Shown piece after piece: positions 8,654 through 17,260 of a DNA stretch of 64,000 nucleotides. The notes under the pieces were generated by a model, which saw only the letters and a program-made list of their open reading frames with translations, ran no database searches and was not told the DNA's origin. Each line of letters opens with the position of its first letter. Position 1 is the first letter of the stretch. Source of the DNA: Proteinivorax tanatarense (GTDB lineage Bacteria > Bacillota > Proteinivoracia > Proteinivoracales > Proteinivoracaceae); NCBI RefSeq assembly GCF_040267685.1, contig NZ_CP158367.1, positions 3,027,219 to 3,091,218 on the forward strand, given 5' to 3'. A program made the position numbers and the translations under genes.

Positions 8654-9082
8654 CTATTTAGATTGAAAAACTAACACCCCTGCTATCATTATAAGTAACC
8701 CTACTGGTTTATTAAAAGACAATGGGATCTTTTCCATGCCAAACAGTCCAAAGGTGTCTATCGCTACTGCCACCAGTAATTGAGCAACCAACAGAATTGA
8801 AATCGAAAAAGCTGCACCTAAAAGAGAAACTCCTTTCATCGCACTAAAAACAATTCCAACTCCTAAAACACCTCCCAGTAAGTAAATTTTATTTACATCA
8901 CCTATTTTAGTAATGTCTCCACCTTTTAGAAAAAATACTAATATTAAAGATGCCAAAAAACCTACTCCATGCACAATAGCTGTTGTTTCAGCACCGCCAA
9001 TTTTTGCACTGACATTAGCATTAAAAGCACTTTGCACACTAATAAAAACCCCCGCTAAAATCGAATAAATGATTCCTAACAT
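8654..9082 (-). CDS. YdcZ-type DMT family transporter
   Basis: A 142-residue protein with five hydrophobic segments, the full length of a DUF606/YdcZ unit. The opening (GIIYSILAGVFISVQSAFNANV) and the KPVGLLIMIAGVLVFQSK ending are typical. These half-size drug/metabolite transporter relatives act as dimers in the membrane; substrates are mostly unknown. It heads a likely operon with the RocB-like hydrolase and the dehydrogenase-like protein, so it may move their substrate or product. A ribosome binding site (GGAGG) precedes the ATG. Confidence 0.82.
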   Translation of the reverse strand: MLGIIYSILAGVFISVQSAFNANVSAKIGGAETTAIVHGVGFLASLILVFFLKGGDITKIGDVNKIYLLGGVLGVGIVFSAMKGVSLLGAAFSISILLVAQLLVAVAIDTFGLFGMEKIPLSFNKPVGLLIMIAGVLVFQSK

Positions 9083-9211
9083 TATATGCCTCCTACTAGT
9101 TTAATTAAGTTATTAACTAGTATTATACCCTATTTTTGAGCATTAGTGTAGGAGATAAACTTTTGTTAACTTAAAGAGGAAAGCCTGTTGACTTTCAACC
9201 GACTTAACGCT

Positions 9212-11266
9212 TTAATTTTCGCAATAGTAGTTAAACCAGCTAATTAAACGCTCTAAAATGTCTAGCCTATGAATTGGTTTTGTGGGTCCGTGGAACTCAT
9301 CTGGATATCTAATCATAATAGCTTCTTTTCCCAGCCTCTTTAAAGCAATATAAAATTCCTCTGTTTGAGCCACAGACACTCTAAGATCATTTTCTCCATG
9401 CATTAGCATTACCGGTGTTGAAACATTTTTTACATGCCCTATTGGAGAATGCTTAATTAAGTGATCATAATCCTCCCATGGGGTTCCACCATACTCATAT
9501 TCATCTGCTAGTGTAATGTCTGAAGTGCCATATCCGCTGAGCATGTTGGTGACACTGGCCCCTGCACATATAGCTTTAAATCTATCAGTTTGTGTGGAAA
9601 TCCAACATGCCAAATACCCACCGTATGACCACCCGTGTGCTACCATTTTTTCTTTATCTATAAATCCTCTTTTTAGTAAAGCATCCACACCTGCCATAAC
9701 ATCAGCATAGTCTTTTTCTCCCCAGTTTTTATCAATTACACATGCAAACTGCTGACCGTAACTTTCGCTCCCCCTTGGGTTAGTATAAAGTATTACATAA
9801 CCTTGAGCAGCCAAAGTTTGACCCAAAAACATAAATGAAGGACCGTAAGCTCCATGAGGTCCTCCATGGATAAGTAGTGCCATGGGATATTTTTTTTCTT
9901 TGTTAAATTTAGGGGGATAAATAATCCAACCATTTATGTCAGTGTTATCATAACTCTTATAAGTAAATTCTTCCCACTTTCCTATATCAATCTCCGATGA
10001 AAACTCTGTATTAAAATTAGTAAATTGCTTTTCTTCTCCATTATAGACATATAGTTCAGTTGGTTTTGTAGGGGTAGTATAACTATAAATAAGTTTATCT
10101 TTTCCCACTTTTAGGTTTGAAATAGACTTTTTCCTGTCAGCTATGATAGGGCTAGGTTCTTTAAATGGAGTAACTCCATAAATAGCTCCTGCGCCTCTAT
10201 CTAACATTTGAAAAATCAACTTGTCATTCTGCCATCCTTTAGCCCCAACTGCCATCCTGTCTAGCTGTGACATTACATTCTGTGCTTTATTACAAGTAAT
10301 TGGTGTAGGATTACCTTGCTTTAGTTCAGTTATGAATTTTTTTACATTAATAACCCATAAATGGGCAGAGGTGGATGCACCTTCTTTGTTATCATGCCCT
10401 GAAAAACCAACATAGCTACCACATGGAGACCATGAAGGACTGTAGGTAGGGCCAGGAGCATCATAAATTTTATATCCTTCTTTTTTATCTAGGCTCCACA
10501 ACCATAAATCAGTTTTTTGCTCAAGGTCTGCTTGTTCCGTTCTTCTTGCACTAACAATTATATAGTTGCCACATGGTGATAGGGTAGGTCCATTATGATC
10601 AAAATCACCATATGTTATTTGTTCACCTTTATCCTCTGCATCAGGTTCATAAAATTCAGGTACATCTGTTATAAAAACCTGAGATCTCGTATCACCAAAA
10701 TAACCTAACCCATCTCTTTTATAGCTAAACCTTGTTATAACCTTAACAGCATTTTCTTTTTTCTTTTTATCTTCCTTTTTATCACAATGAGATTTATCTG
10801 CTATAGTCATTAAGCGTTCGCTATCATACTTAGGCGCCCCCGGATATGGAGTCCACTTTTCTCTATGGTTACTGAAAACATCAGCTGTGTAAAGAATTCT
10901 TTTGCCATCTTGTGTCCAAATAAGAGGCCCGTTAACTGACTCCTTTGTTTTTATCGGCCAAGCCTCTCCACCATCTAAAGGCAAAATCCATACCTGGCTT
11001 TTTTTATCCCTAGTAGAAATAAAGGCTATTTTGCTACCGTCAGGTGAAAAGGTAGGACTTCTATCTTTACCTGAAAAAGTTAATTGGCTAGTTCGTTCGT
11101 TACATAAGTTGGTTATAAATATGTTTGAAAATTTTTTGTCTTTTTCCTTATTTAGCTTTTCCTCAACAAATACCACTTTACTATCATCTTTGGCAATATC
11201 CATGTTTGAAATACTTTTCAAACGATAAAAATCTTCTGCTTTAATATTTCTTTTCAAAAAAACCAC
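9212..11266 (-). CDS. S9 family prolyl oligopeptidase-like peptidase
   Basis: A 684-residue cytosolic serine peptidase related to acylaminoacyl peptidases. The first 400 residues form a WD/TolB-like beta-propeller with repeated SPTFSPDGSKIAFIS-type blades; the last 250 form the alpha/beta hydrolase domain. The catalytic triad can be read as Ser in GWSYGGYL (near residue 543), Asp in HGENDLRV (near 621) and His in DEFHGPTKP (near 654). HGGPHGAYG supplies the oxyanion hole. It likely degrades short peptides and sits upstream of, but 130 bases from, the transporter/RocB operon. No signal peptide. Confidence 0.92.
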   Translation of the reverse strand: MVFLKRNIKAEDFYRLKSISNMDIAKDDSKVVFVEEKLNKEKDKKFSNIFITNLCNERTSQLTFSGKDRSPTFSPDGSKIAFISTRDKKSQVWILPLDGGEAWPIKTKESVNGPLIWTQDGKRILYTADVFSNHREKWTPYPGAPKYDSERLMTIADKSHCDKKEDKKKKENAVKVITRFSYKRDGLGYFGDTRSQVFITDVPEFYEPDAEDKGEQITYGDFDHNGPTLSPCGNYIIVSARRTEQADLEQKTDLWLWSLDKKEGYKIYDAPGPTYSPSWSPCGSYVGFSGHDNKEGASTSAHLWVINVKKFITELKQGNPTPITCNKAQNVMSQLDRMAVGAKGWQNDKLIFQMLDRGAGAIYGVTPFKEPSPIIADRKKSISNLKVGKDKLIYSYTTPTKPTELYVYNGEEKQFTNFNTEFSSEIDIGKWEEFTYKSYDNTDINGWIIYPPKFNKEKKYPMALLIHGGPHGAYGPSFMFLGQTLAAQGYVILYTNPRGSESYGQQFACVIDKNWGEKDYADVMAGVDALLKRGFIDKEKMVAHGWSYGGYLACWISTQTDRFKAICAGASVTNMLSGYGTSDITLADEYEYGGTPWEDYDHLIKHSPIGHVKNVSTPVMLMHGENDLRVSVAQTEEFYIALKRLGKEAIMIRYPDEFHGPTKPIHRLDILERLISWFNYYCEN

Positions 11267-11483
11267 TCCCTATTTTTTAGTATTAGGGATTGCAAACTCT
11301 GCTCCCTCAAAAAGCTAAGTTTAGGCGAAAAGCCTGTCTTTTCACAACAAACTGAACTGCAATCAGTGCATTTTTATGACTTTTTCTACCACTTATGCTT
11401 TTAGTAATATCAGTGTAACAGAAGGAGTTGTTCTAAACAACAAAATAATTATTAAATATTTTAAACTTTTTTCAATTTTATAT

Positions 11484-12371
11484 TTAACTTTCCAAAGCAG
11501 CCTTTGCTAGAGCTACTGTTCCGTTTAAAGATTTTGCTGCTGCAAAAAAAAGCCCACTATGACAAAAAACAGCATCTTCTACGTTCGTCAACTGAGCTAA
11601 TTCAGCCTCTTCCTTGCCGCCCCATTCCTTTGGCAGTTTTATTCTATCTTTTCTATCTTTTCCTTTTACGGTTTGCAAAGCATACTTATTCAAATCTGGA
11701 AAAATGGTTATTTTTACTTCCTCTTTTTTGTCCAACTCTAAAATGGCTTCTTGCCAAGGACAATTTACATCTAGAATTAATATCTCTGGATTTTTACGTT
11801 TATCATAAGCTTCTTTTACAGGACCCCTTGCTTTAATTACCCCTACTTTTTGCAAAATAACATTATTTAATATTTGTTTTGAGAACAAAACACCTTGATT
11901 AAACCTTTCTTCTTCTTTTCCCTTAATATACCAAGGAGGGTTAAATCCTGATAAAATTGTTGTGATACTCATTGTTGAAAAATAATCATTTTGCTCTGGA
12001 CGCAAACCATTATCCAGCGCATCTATCCCTTTGATTAATATTTTATCCACATGTTGATAGACCTCTTTTATATCTTCTTTAGATAAAGAGCTATCAAATA
12101 ACTCAACTACTCTTTCACCAAATTCTCTCCATATAAGACCACTTGCAGCATAAGGAATTTTGTCATCTCTTAATTCTTTTTCCACTCCATGATGATCAAA
12201 CTTTCCTCCTCCTACATCATAAACAATATCCAACTTATCCAAAACATCTGGGTTTCTAGTTCTTATTATTTCAACTTGAAAAATCTGTTGCAATATTGCA
12301 GTTGCCATCATTTCATCAGCATGAAAGCGCCCATCATGAGTTCCTATTTTTTTAAATGACTTTGCGCTAAT
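11484..12371 (-). CDS. MYG1 family hydrolase-like protein, probable AUU start
   Basis: About 295 residues matching the MYG1/UPF0160 family (DHH-like metal-dependent phosphoesterase fold; MYG1 is a 3'-5' exonuclease in eukaryotes). Motifs GTHDGRFHADE at the N-terminus and YDVGGGKFDHHG follow the family pattern. The open frame extends up to an ATG at 12446, but that codon lies in the terminator stem of the upstream gene and has no ribosome binding site. AGAGGTGA at 12377-12384 instead points to an in-frame ATT at 12371 (eight bases from GAGG); the only canonical alternative, GTG at 12380, is part of that ribosome binding site. Family call is strong, start is inferred. Confidence 0.8.
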   Translation of the reverse strand: MSAKSFKKIGTHDGRFHADEMMATAILQQIFQVEIIRTRNPDVLDKLDIVYDVGGGKFDHHGVEKELRDDKIPYAASGLIWREFGERVVELFDSSLSKEDIKEVYQHVDKILIKGIDALDNGLRPEQNDYFSTMSITTILSGFNPPWYIKGKEEERFNQGVLFSKQILNNVILQKVGVIKARGPVKEAYDKRKNPEILILDVNCPWQEAILELDKKEEVKITIFPDLNKYALQTVKGKDRKDRIKLPKEWGGKEEAELAQLTNVEDAVFCHSGLFFAAAKSLNGTVALAKAALES

Positions 12372-12429
12372 TTTAATCACCTCTAAAAAACTATTTTCTT
12401 TTAGTATGTCTTTCCTATTGCAGTTATAT

Positions 12430-12460
12430 AAAAAAAGCAAAAGCATTATTATGCTATTGC
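12430..12460 (-). terminator. Terminator of the alpha/beta hydrolase gene
   Basis: Stem GCAATAGCAT / ATGCTTTTGC (one mismatch) followed by seven T on the minus strand, four bases beyond the stop at 12465. It separates that gene from the MYG1-like gene. Confidence 0.8.
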
Positions 12461-12464
12461 TTCA

Positions 12465-13376
12465 CTACCCAGACTTTAATACACTCCTAGTTTTTTGCTT
12501 CTTTATAAAGCTATCTATTCTTTGTCTTATATACCGTTTTCTATCTTCGTTAGCAAAAATAAAATGGGAGCTATCCTTCAGAAGATGAACTTCAGCATTA
12601 GGCAGCATTTTTTTGGCTCTTTTAGCTAATTTCTTACCAGAGAATATTTCATCTTTCCCACCAGTAAAAATTAAAAAAGAGGTCTTTTCACCGCTTATTT
12701 CATCTTTTTGTATCTTGTTAAACCTAGTAAAAATTATATTATTTTTAACATGTTCTAAATTTACTTTAGTCATCTCTATAATTCGTTTATCCACTAACCC
12801 ATTGTCTCCTAAAAAAGGAGCTAATGCCTTTTCTAACAACTTTTCAGCCCCAGTAATACCATATAACCTCAGGGACACTTTTTTTATAAAATTTACTTTT
12901 GATGTGCTAACAAACCCCGCTGGCACAAATAGAATCCCTTTGGATACTTTTTCTGGTGCCACACTCATTAGCTTCAACAAAATCCCCCCTCCAAAGGACT
13001 CCCCCATACAAATCATTTGGTCAAACCCCAGAGAGCAAATAATATCAGAAGCCCACTGGCCATACTCTTGATTTTTGGTAGATAAAACCCTTTGCTCACT
13101 TTTCCCCGGTTGCCCTATGGTATCAACTGCATATATCATATAGTCATTTAATAACTCTCTATATTTCAAAAGGGAAATCGCTGTATTACTTCCGCTGTCA
13201 TGAAAAAACAATATCGGTTTACCGTCAGCATTACCCGCCCTAAGTATATGGGTTTTGCCAAATCTTGTATTTATAAAAACATCATCGTATTCGACTGCAA
13301 GGTCTTTTACCTGTTTATCATAAATTTTTTTTATAACATTTTCTCCCTGTGGTGTGTTATAAATATATCCCTCCAC
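12465..13376 (-). CDS. Alpha/beta hydrolase
   Basis: A 303-residue protein of the alpha/beta hydrolase fold. It starts at GTG with GGAGGA upstream. The oxyanion segment HDSGSNTA follows strand three, the nucleophile elbow is GESFGGG (Ser near residue 125), an acid candidate lies in FTGGKDEIFSG and the catalytic His in DSSHFIFANE. No signal peptide. The spacing and the C-terminal DSSHF motif resemble hydrolases/esterases of the MhpC-BioH group; the substrate cannot be told. Single-gene unit closed by its own terminator. Confidence 0.85.
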   Translation of the reverse strand: MEGYIYNTPQGENVIKKIYDKQVKDLAVEYDDVFINTRFGKTHILRAGNADGKPILFFHDSGSNTAISLLKYRELLNDYMIYAVDTIGQPGKSEQRVLSTKNQEYGQWASDIICSLGFDQMICMGESFGGGILLKLMSVAPEKVSKGILFVPAGFVSTSKVNFIKKVSLRLYGITGAEKLLEKALAPFLGDNGLVDKRIIEMTKVNLEHVKNNIIFTRFNKIQKDEISGEKTSFLIFTGGKDEIFSGKKLAKRAKKMLPNAEVHLLKDSSHFIFANEDRKRYIRQRIDSFIKKQKTRSVLKSG

Positions 13377-13459
13377 TTTCCTCCTCCTTTGATTATAGTT
13401 AATAGTTAAACTATATCATTTACCCCTATTATCTTTCAAGGAGACTTTCCTAAAAAACA

Positions 13460-13473
13460 ATTTTCCGGGAAAT
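13460..13473. promoter_or_regulatory. Candidate Noc-binding site
   Basis: ATTTTCCGGGAAAT differs at one position from the Bacillus subtilis Noc-binding sequence ATTTCCCGGGAAAT. It is intergenic, and a noc gene is present at 56825-57658. Whether this organism's Noc uses the same site is an inference. Confidence 0.45.
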
Positions 13474-13483
13474 ATTTCTTAAT

Positions 13484-13514
13484 TTAAAAAACCTCGTATT
13501 AACGAGGTTTTTTA
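13484..13514 (-). terminator. Terminator of the 108-aa membrane protein gene
   Basis: Arms AAAAAACCTCG and CGAGGTTTTTT with a short loop directly follow the stop at 13517 on the minus strand; T-runs occur on both sides. Confidence 0.88.
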
Positions 13515-13516
13515 AT

Positions 13517-13843
13517 CTAGCTTGCTACAACTTCTTTGTTTTTTAATACTATCTCACTATCGTCTTTTGCAGCATCCACCATTAAAATAATACCTGTAAT
13601 AATATGCATTACCATCCCAACAAATGGAATCCAGGCCACAAGTGAAGTGACTATCCCTAAAATTGAGCCATGTTTTGCCACACCGCTTTTACTAGAAACA
13701 ACTAAAGTCGCGATATGTAGCGCAAGCATAACTAGCAGAGGAAGACCAACAAAACCGACCACTATCAATGCTCCTAAAATAGGTATTCCCAGCAAAATTT
13801 CTAAACCTCCAGTAACCCATTTCAATATCCTAGCTGTTGACAT
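13517..13843 (-). CDS. Small membrane protein, paralogue of 5593-5910
   Basis: A 108-residue protein with three hydrophobic segments, homologous to the protein at 5593-5910 (see the shared RI-x-KWV start, LHIATLVV region and GIVTSLVAWIP motif). The C-terminus here ends in a charged tail (KDDSEIVLKNKEVVAS) rather than the proline-rich end of the other copy. No named family recognised. It is monocistronic, with AAGGAGATG-type ribosome binding and a strong terminator. Inner-membrane location is predicted from hydrophobicity; role unknown. Confidence 0.65.
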   Translation of the reverse strand: MSTARILKWVTGGLEILLGIPILGALIVVGFVGLPLLVMLALHIATLVVSSKSGVAKHGSILGIVTSLVAWIPFVGMVMHIITGIILMVDAAKDDSEIVLKNKEVVAS

Positions 13844-13933
13844 TAAACCATCTCCTTAAAAAATATAAAATAATTGCTTAAACTATATTCTATATAAGAA
13901 GGCTCTTTCCCTTTAATTATTTTTCTTTTATTA

Positions 13934-13967
13934 AAAAGACATCTTCGAAAAAATTGAAGATGTCTTT
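13934..13967 (-). terminator. Terminator of the CC-DUF3048 gene
   Basis: Arms AAAGACATCTTC / GAAGATGTCTTT with a nine-base loop, followed by TTTTTAAT on the minus strand, just past the stop at 13981. Confidence 0.85.
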
Positions 13968-13980
13968 GTAATTCTAGTTT

Positions 13981-15408
13981 TTATTTAGGCCTTGCAATTT
14001 GAATCCAAGTTGCACCATAAACTCTTTCAATCTCTTGACCATCCTCATAATAAAATCGTGTTGGAGAATTAGGACTGTCCTTTCTCCATGTTCCTGTAAA
14101 GTGTTGCCCCATAGCGTAGTAGTCTATTTTCCCTTGTCCCACCACTTGTGGTGTGGTACGACGCCGAAAATCTGTGGGATGTTCGGTATACTGAACAATA
14201 ATATTTCTCGCCCAAATTTGACTTCCGGTAGCGTCTCGGTGAGTGCTGCCGTTAATCATCCTTTTATAAGCTCTTTCTTTGGCATCATATTGATATGAAA
14301 CGCGGTATGTGGGGCTATACTCAATGGATACTGAGTTTGCACTCCTACCCTGTCTACTAAGGTTTCCTGGGCGTACTACCGAGCCTGAAGATGATGGAGC
14401 CCTATTTAACGTAGATAAGTTAACATATAAGTTGTGAGGAGCATGCTTTGAGGAATCTCGGTAAAAAGAAGGATGCCCTAGGGCATTTGTGCCGTTTACC
14501 CCCCACTCATCTATTCTAGCTAAATTATCTCTACTGGCACCTGAATAAATATAGTGAATGTTATTCTCCCAAGCTAACTTGGTGCTGTGCTCTCTGGCAC
14601 TGCGAATAGGTCCAACTTTGTTAGGGAGAGCAGAGAAAAGAGCTAAGTAGCGTGTTGCTCTTCCTTCTACCTCATACTCATAAACTAAGCTAGCTTGAGA
14701 TAATCCATGTTGAGGCCTAGCGTTGGGATGATTATCAAAAACAACACCATAGACAGGGTTGCTCTCTGTTTGTTGAAGCTGAGCCAACTCTTCTTCTAAA
14801 TTTTCTCGAGAAAGCTCCAAAAGAGTATTTACTGTATTTTTTTGCTCCTCTAAGTTTTTCTGCTCAGCCTCCATCTGAAAGCGGCGATCCTCTATCTTTT
14901 CTAGTTGTTCTTCTATCGCTAGTTGTTGATTTTCTATGTTTTCTTGTTCTTCCCGTATTACGGTAATTAACTCAGCATCCCTGGATAAAATTCGCTGTAA
15001 ATAAGCCCATCGGATAATTAAGTCCCCAAAATTATCAGCTTCTAATAATATTTCTAGGTAAGAAGCCCCCCCGCTCATATAAGCACTTCTAACCCGACCG
15101 CCAAATTTTTCTGTGTTTTCATCCAGTCGCTTCTGAGATCTATCAAGTTCAGCCTGAGTCTCTTTTAACTCTGTTTCTGTGGTTGCTAATTCACGGTCTA
15201 ATTCTTCTAGTCTCTTTAATCTATTTTCTATATCCCTATTAAGGATTTCAATTGTTTCTTCAAATTCAGCAATTTCTTCTTTGATATCGTCAAGGCCTTG
15301 CTCCTTTTCCGTTCCTTCTGTAGTTCCATAAGCAATATCATTAAACCCTTGAGCAAAAGAAAAAAACAGTATCACAGTAAGTGTTAAGGTAGCTATAAAA
15401 CGTCGCAT
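13981..15408 (-). CDS. Secreted coiled-coil protein with DUF3048 domain
   Basis: A 475-residue exported protein, 24 bases downstream of ftsX. After an N-terminal signal peptide (residues 1-25), residues 30-215 form a long coiled coil of the PcsB/CwlO type, including the hinge RVRSAYMSGGASYLEILLEA and a FGDLIIRWAYLQRIL helix that in PcsB-like proteins docks onto FtsX. In place of the usual CHAP, NlpC/P60 or M23 hydrolase domain, residues 220-475 match DUF3048 (YerB): NPVYGVVFDNHPNARPQHGL, VGPIRSAREH and SGASRDNL. Known: FtsEX activates coiled-coil-bearing hydrolases or their activators. Inferred: this is the FtsEX partner here, with a DUF3048 effector domain of unknown chemistry. Confidence 0.85.
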   Translation of the reverse strand: MRRFIATLTLTVILFFSFAQGFNDIAYGTTEGTEKEQGLDDIKEEIAEFEETIEILNRDIENRLKRLEELDRELATTETELKETQAELDRSQKRLDENTEKFGGRVRSAYMSGGASYLEILLEADNFGDLIIRWAYLQRILSRDAELITVIREEQENIENQQLAIEEQLEKIEDRRFQMEAEQKNLEEQKNTVNTLLELSRENLEEELAQLQQTESNPVYGVVFDNHPNARPQHGLSQASLVYEYEVEGRATRYLALFSALPNKVGPIRSAREHSTKLAWENNIHYIYSGASRDNLARIDEWGVNGTNALGHPSFYRDSSKHAPHNLYVNLSTLNRAPSSSGSVVRPGNLSRQGRSANSVSIEYSPTYRVSYQYDAKERAYKRMINGSTHRDATGSQIWARNIIVQYTEHPTDFRRRTTPQVVGQGKIDYYAMGQHFTGTWRKDSPNSPTRFYYEDGQEIERVYGATWIQIARPK

Positions 15409-15432
15409 TTTTTATTCACCCCTCTTCTATTA

Positions 15433-16317
15433 TTACACTCGCAAATATTTGCGAATGGAGATGAAGCTTCCAAAACCACTCATCAATGTTCCTACTACCA
15501 TTATACCTGCAAATATAGGAATTATCCTCCCCATATCAGTTACAGGTTGGAAAAGTAATATCAGAGAATCTTGGCCGAGAGATGAAACTAATTGGCCATA
15601 TAAAATGCCTAATACAGTTATAGCCACTAGTGTACCAATCCATCCCATAACCATCCCTTCTAAAAGAAAAGGAAAACGGATATATCCATTACTAGCACCA
15701 AGGTACTTCATTACACTTACCTCGTCCTGTCTTGCCACAACAGAAAGTCTAATAATATTAACAACTAAAAATACCGCACCTACAGCAATAGAAATACCCA
15801 ATATCAAAAAAATAAAGTTAAGGCGACTGGTAATCTGCATTAACCCCGCTACCAGCTCCTCTCCATAATCGACCATCTCCACCTGGGGATATGCCTGAAT
15901 TTCCTCTGCTACTGAAGCAACCTGTTCCGGTTCTGCCACCCGAACCCGAATAAGGTTAGGTAATGGATTATTTTCTCCCTCTAAATCTCGGAGTAACGAT
16001 GGATCTCCCATTGATTGGGCAAAATCAGATAGTCCCTCCTCTTTGGATACAAATTGGTAGCTTACCACCCCATCTAAGTTGTCGAGCTTCTCTTCAACCT
16101 CTGTTGAGTTAACACCCTCATGCAAAAAAACACCAATTTCCACATTTGATTCCACATCATATATAAACTGATTTACATTGGTGGTTACCAGTAAAAAACC
16201 ACCTAAAATTGCAAGTGATATAGCTATTAAACCGGAAGTAATTACAGCTAACCATGAATTCCTAGCCAGCGATAAAATACTTTGACGAATACAGTTTTTA
16301 AAGGCATATCTATTCAT
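15433..16317 (-). CDS. ftsX: Cell division ABC transporter permease FtsX
   Basis: A 294-residue membrane protein with one N-terminal helix, a large extracellular domain (about residues 50-160) and three C-terminal helices, the FtsX plan. The ATG at 16317 is preferred: GGGGGG lies nine to ten bases upstream and the codon overlaps the ftsE stop by eight bases. It forms a complex with FtsE; in Firmicutes FtsEX transmits ATPase-driven changes to a coiled-coil wall hydrolase. The gene for an exported coiled-coil protein follows 24 bases downstream, so the three probably act together. Confidence 0.93.
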   Translation of the reverse strand: MNRYAFKNCIRQSILSLARNSWLAVITSGLIAISLAILGGFLLVTTNVNQFIYDVESNVEIGVFLHEGVNSTEVEEKLDNLDGVVSYQFVSKEEGLSDFAQSMGDPSLLRDLEGENNPLPNLIRVRVAEPEQVASVAEEIQAYPQVEMVDYGEELVAGLMQITSRLNFIFLILGISIAVGAVFLVVNIIRLSVVARQDEVSVMKYLGASNGYIRFPFLLEGMVMGWIGTLVAITVLGILYGQLVSSLGQDSLILLFQPVTDMGRIIPIFAGIMVVGTLMSGFGSFISIRKYLRV

Positions 16318-16996
16318 TATTACTATACCCCCCTTGTTCATCTCGCATTAACTCCCCACTAGATAGTGCAACCACTCGTTTTTGCATTCTGTCTACAAGA
16401 TCCCAGGCATGGGTAGCTATTACTACCGTCGTTCCTTCTTTATTAATTTTTTCAAACAACTTCATCAACTGTAGTGCATTATCTCGATCTAAATTACCTG
16501 TCGGTTCATCAGCCAAAATTAACACAGGCTGCTTAATAATAGCTCGTGCAATTCCTACTCTCTGCTGTTCCCCACCAGATAACTCTTTGGGAAACTTATC
16601 TTTTTTTTGACTGAGTCCTACTTTTTCCAAAGCTTCTGGAACTTTTTTTTGAATTTCTTTTGGCGATTTACCTAACACTTCAAGGGCAAAAGCCACATTT
16701 TCATATACAGTTTTTTGTTTTAACAGTTTATAATCCTGAAATACCATTCCAATCTTTCGACGGTGTGCTAAAAGCTCTCTTTTACTATAATCAGCCATGT
16801 TACGATTTTCAAAAAAAATTTCACCACTAGTTGGGAGTTGCTCTCGAAACATGAGCTTAATCAGTGTACTTTTTCCAGCACCACTAGGCCCTACTAAAAA
16901 AATAAACTCCCCTGGTTCTAAAGCTAATGAAGTTTCTTTTAATGCTAAACCTTTACTGCCATTATATAATTTGCTTACATTTTTTATTTCAATCAA
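16310..16996 (-). CDS. ftsE: Cell division ATP-binding protein FtsE
   Basis: About 228 residues, full length for FtsE. Walker A GPSGAGKST near residue 35, VFQDYKLL Q-loop, signature LSGGEQQR near 135, Walker B LILADEPTGNLD near 155 and switch His in VIATHAWDLV. The TTG at 16996 is taken as the start (giving MIEIKNVSKLYNG, the normal FtsE opening) because AAGGGG lies eight bases upstream; the GTG at 17005 touches that ribosome binding site. First gene of the ftsE-ftsX-CC-DUF3048 operon, acting at the cytoplasmic face of the division or elongation machinery. Confidence 0.93.
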   Translation of the reverse strand: MIEIKNVSKLYNGSKGLALKETSLALEPGEFIFLVGPSGAGKSTLIKLMFREQLPTSGEIFFENRNMADYSKRELLAHRRKIGMVFQDYKLLKQKTVYENVAFALEVLGKSPKEIQKKVPEALEKVGLSQKKDKFPKELSGGEQQRVGIARAIIKQPVLILADEPTGNLDRDNALQLMKLFEKINKEGTTVVIATHAWDLVDRMQKRVVALSSGELMRDEQGGYSNNE

Positions 16997-17260
16997 AATC
17001 CGCACCCCTTCCTTTCCTGTAACCTACAACAAACTTAATTCGACAATCTTCCATATATCCCCTTTATTTATTTGTGTTTATTTAAAATACCTTTTGCTCT
17101 ACGCAAAGCTTTATTTATAGCTAATTCTTAAATGTTATTTAAGTAGATTTAATAATATTTAATATTTTTGGTTATAAAATTTTGTTATTATATTAATGTT
17201 AAACTGTTAAAATATTTAAAATGAAGCTGCTAATGAATAAAGAACAATAAGGAGGTGTAG

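Noticed and set aside
11267..11483. Riboswitch or T-box upstream of the S9 peptidase gene
   Set aside because: A small GAAAAG/CTTTTC hairpin is present, but no conserved T-box or metabolite riboswitch sequence could be read.
12372..12446. ATG at 12446 as the start of the MYG1-like gene
   Set aside because: It lies in the stem of the previous gene's terminator, has no ribosome binding site, and the extra residues do not fit the family.
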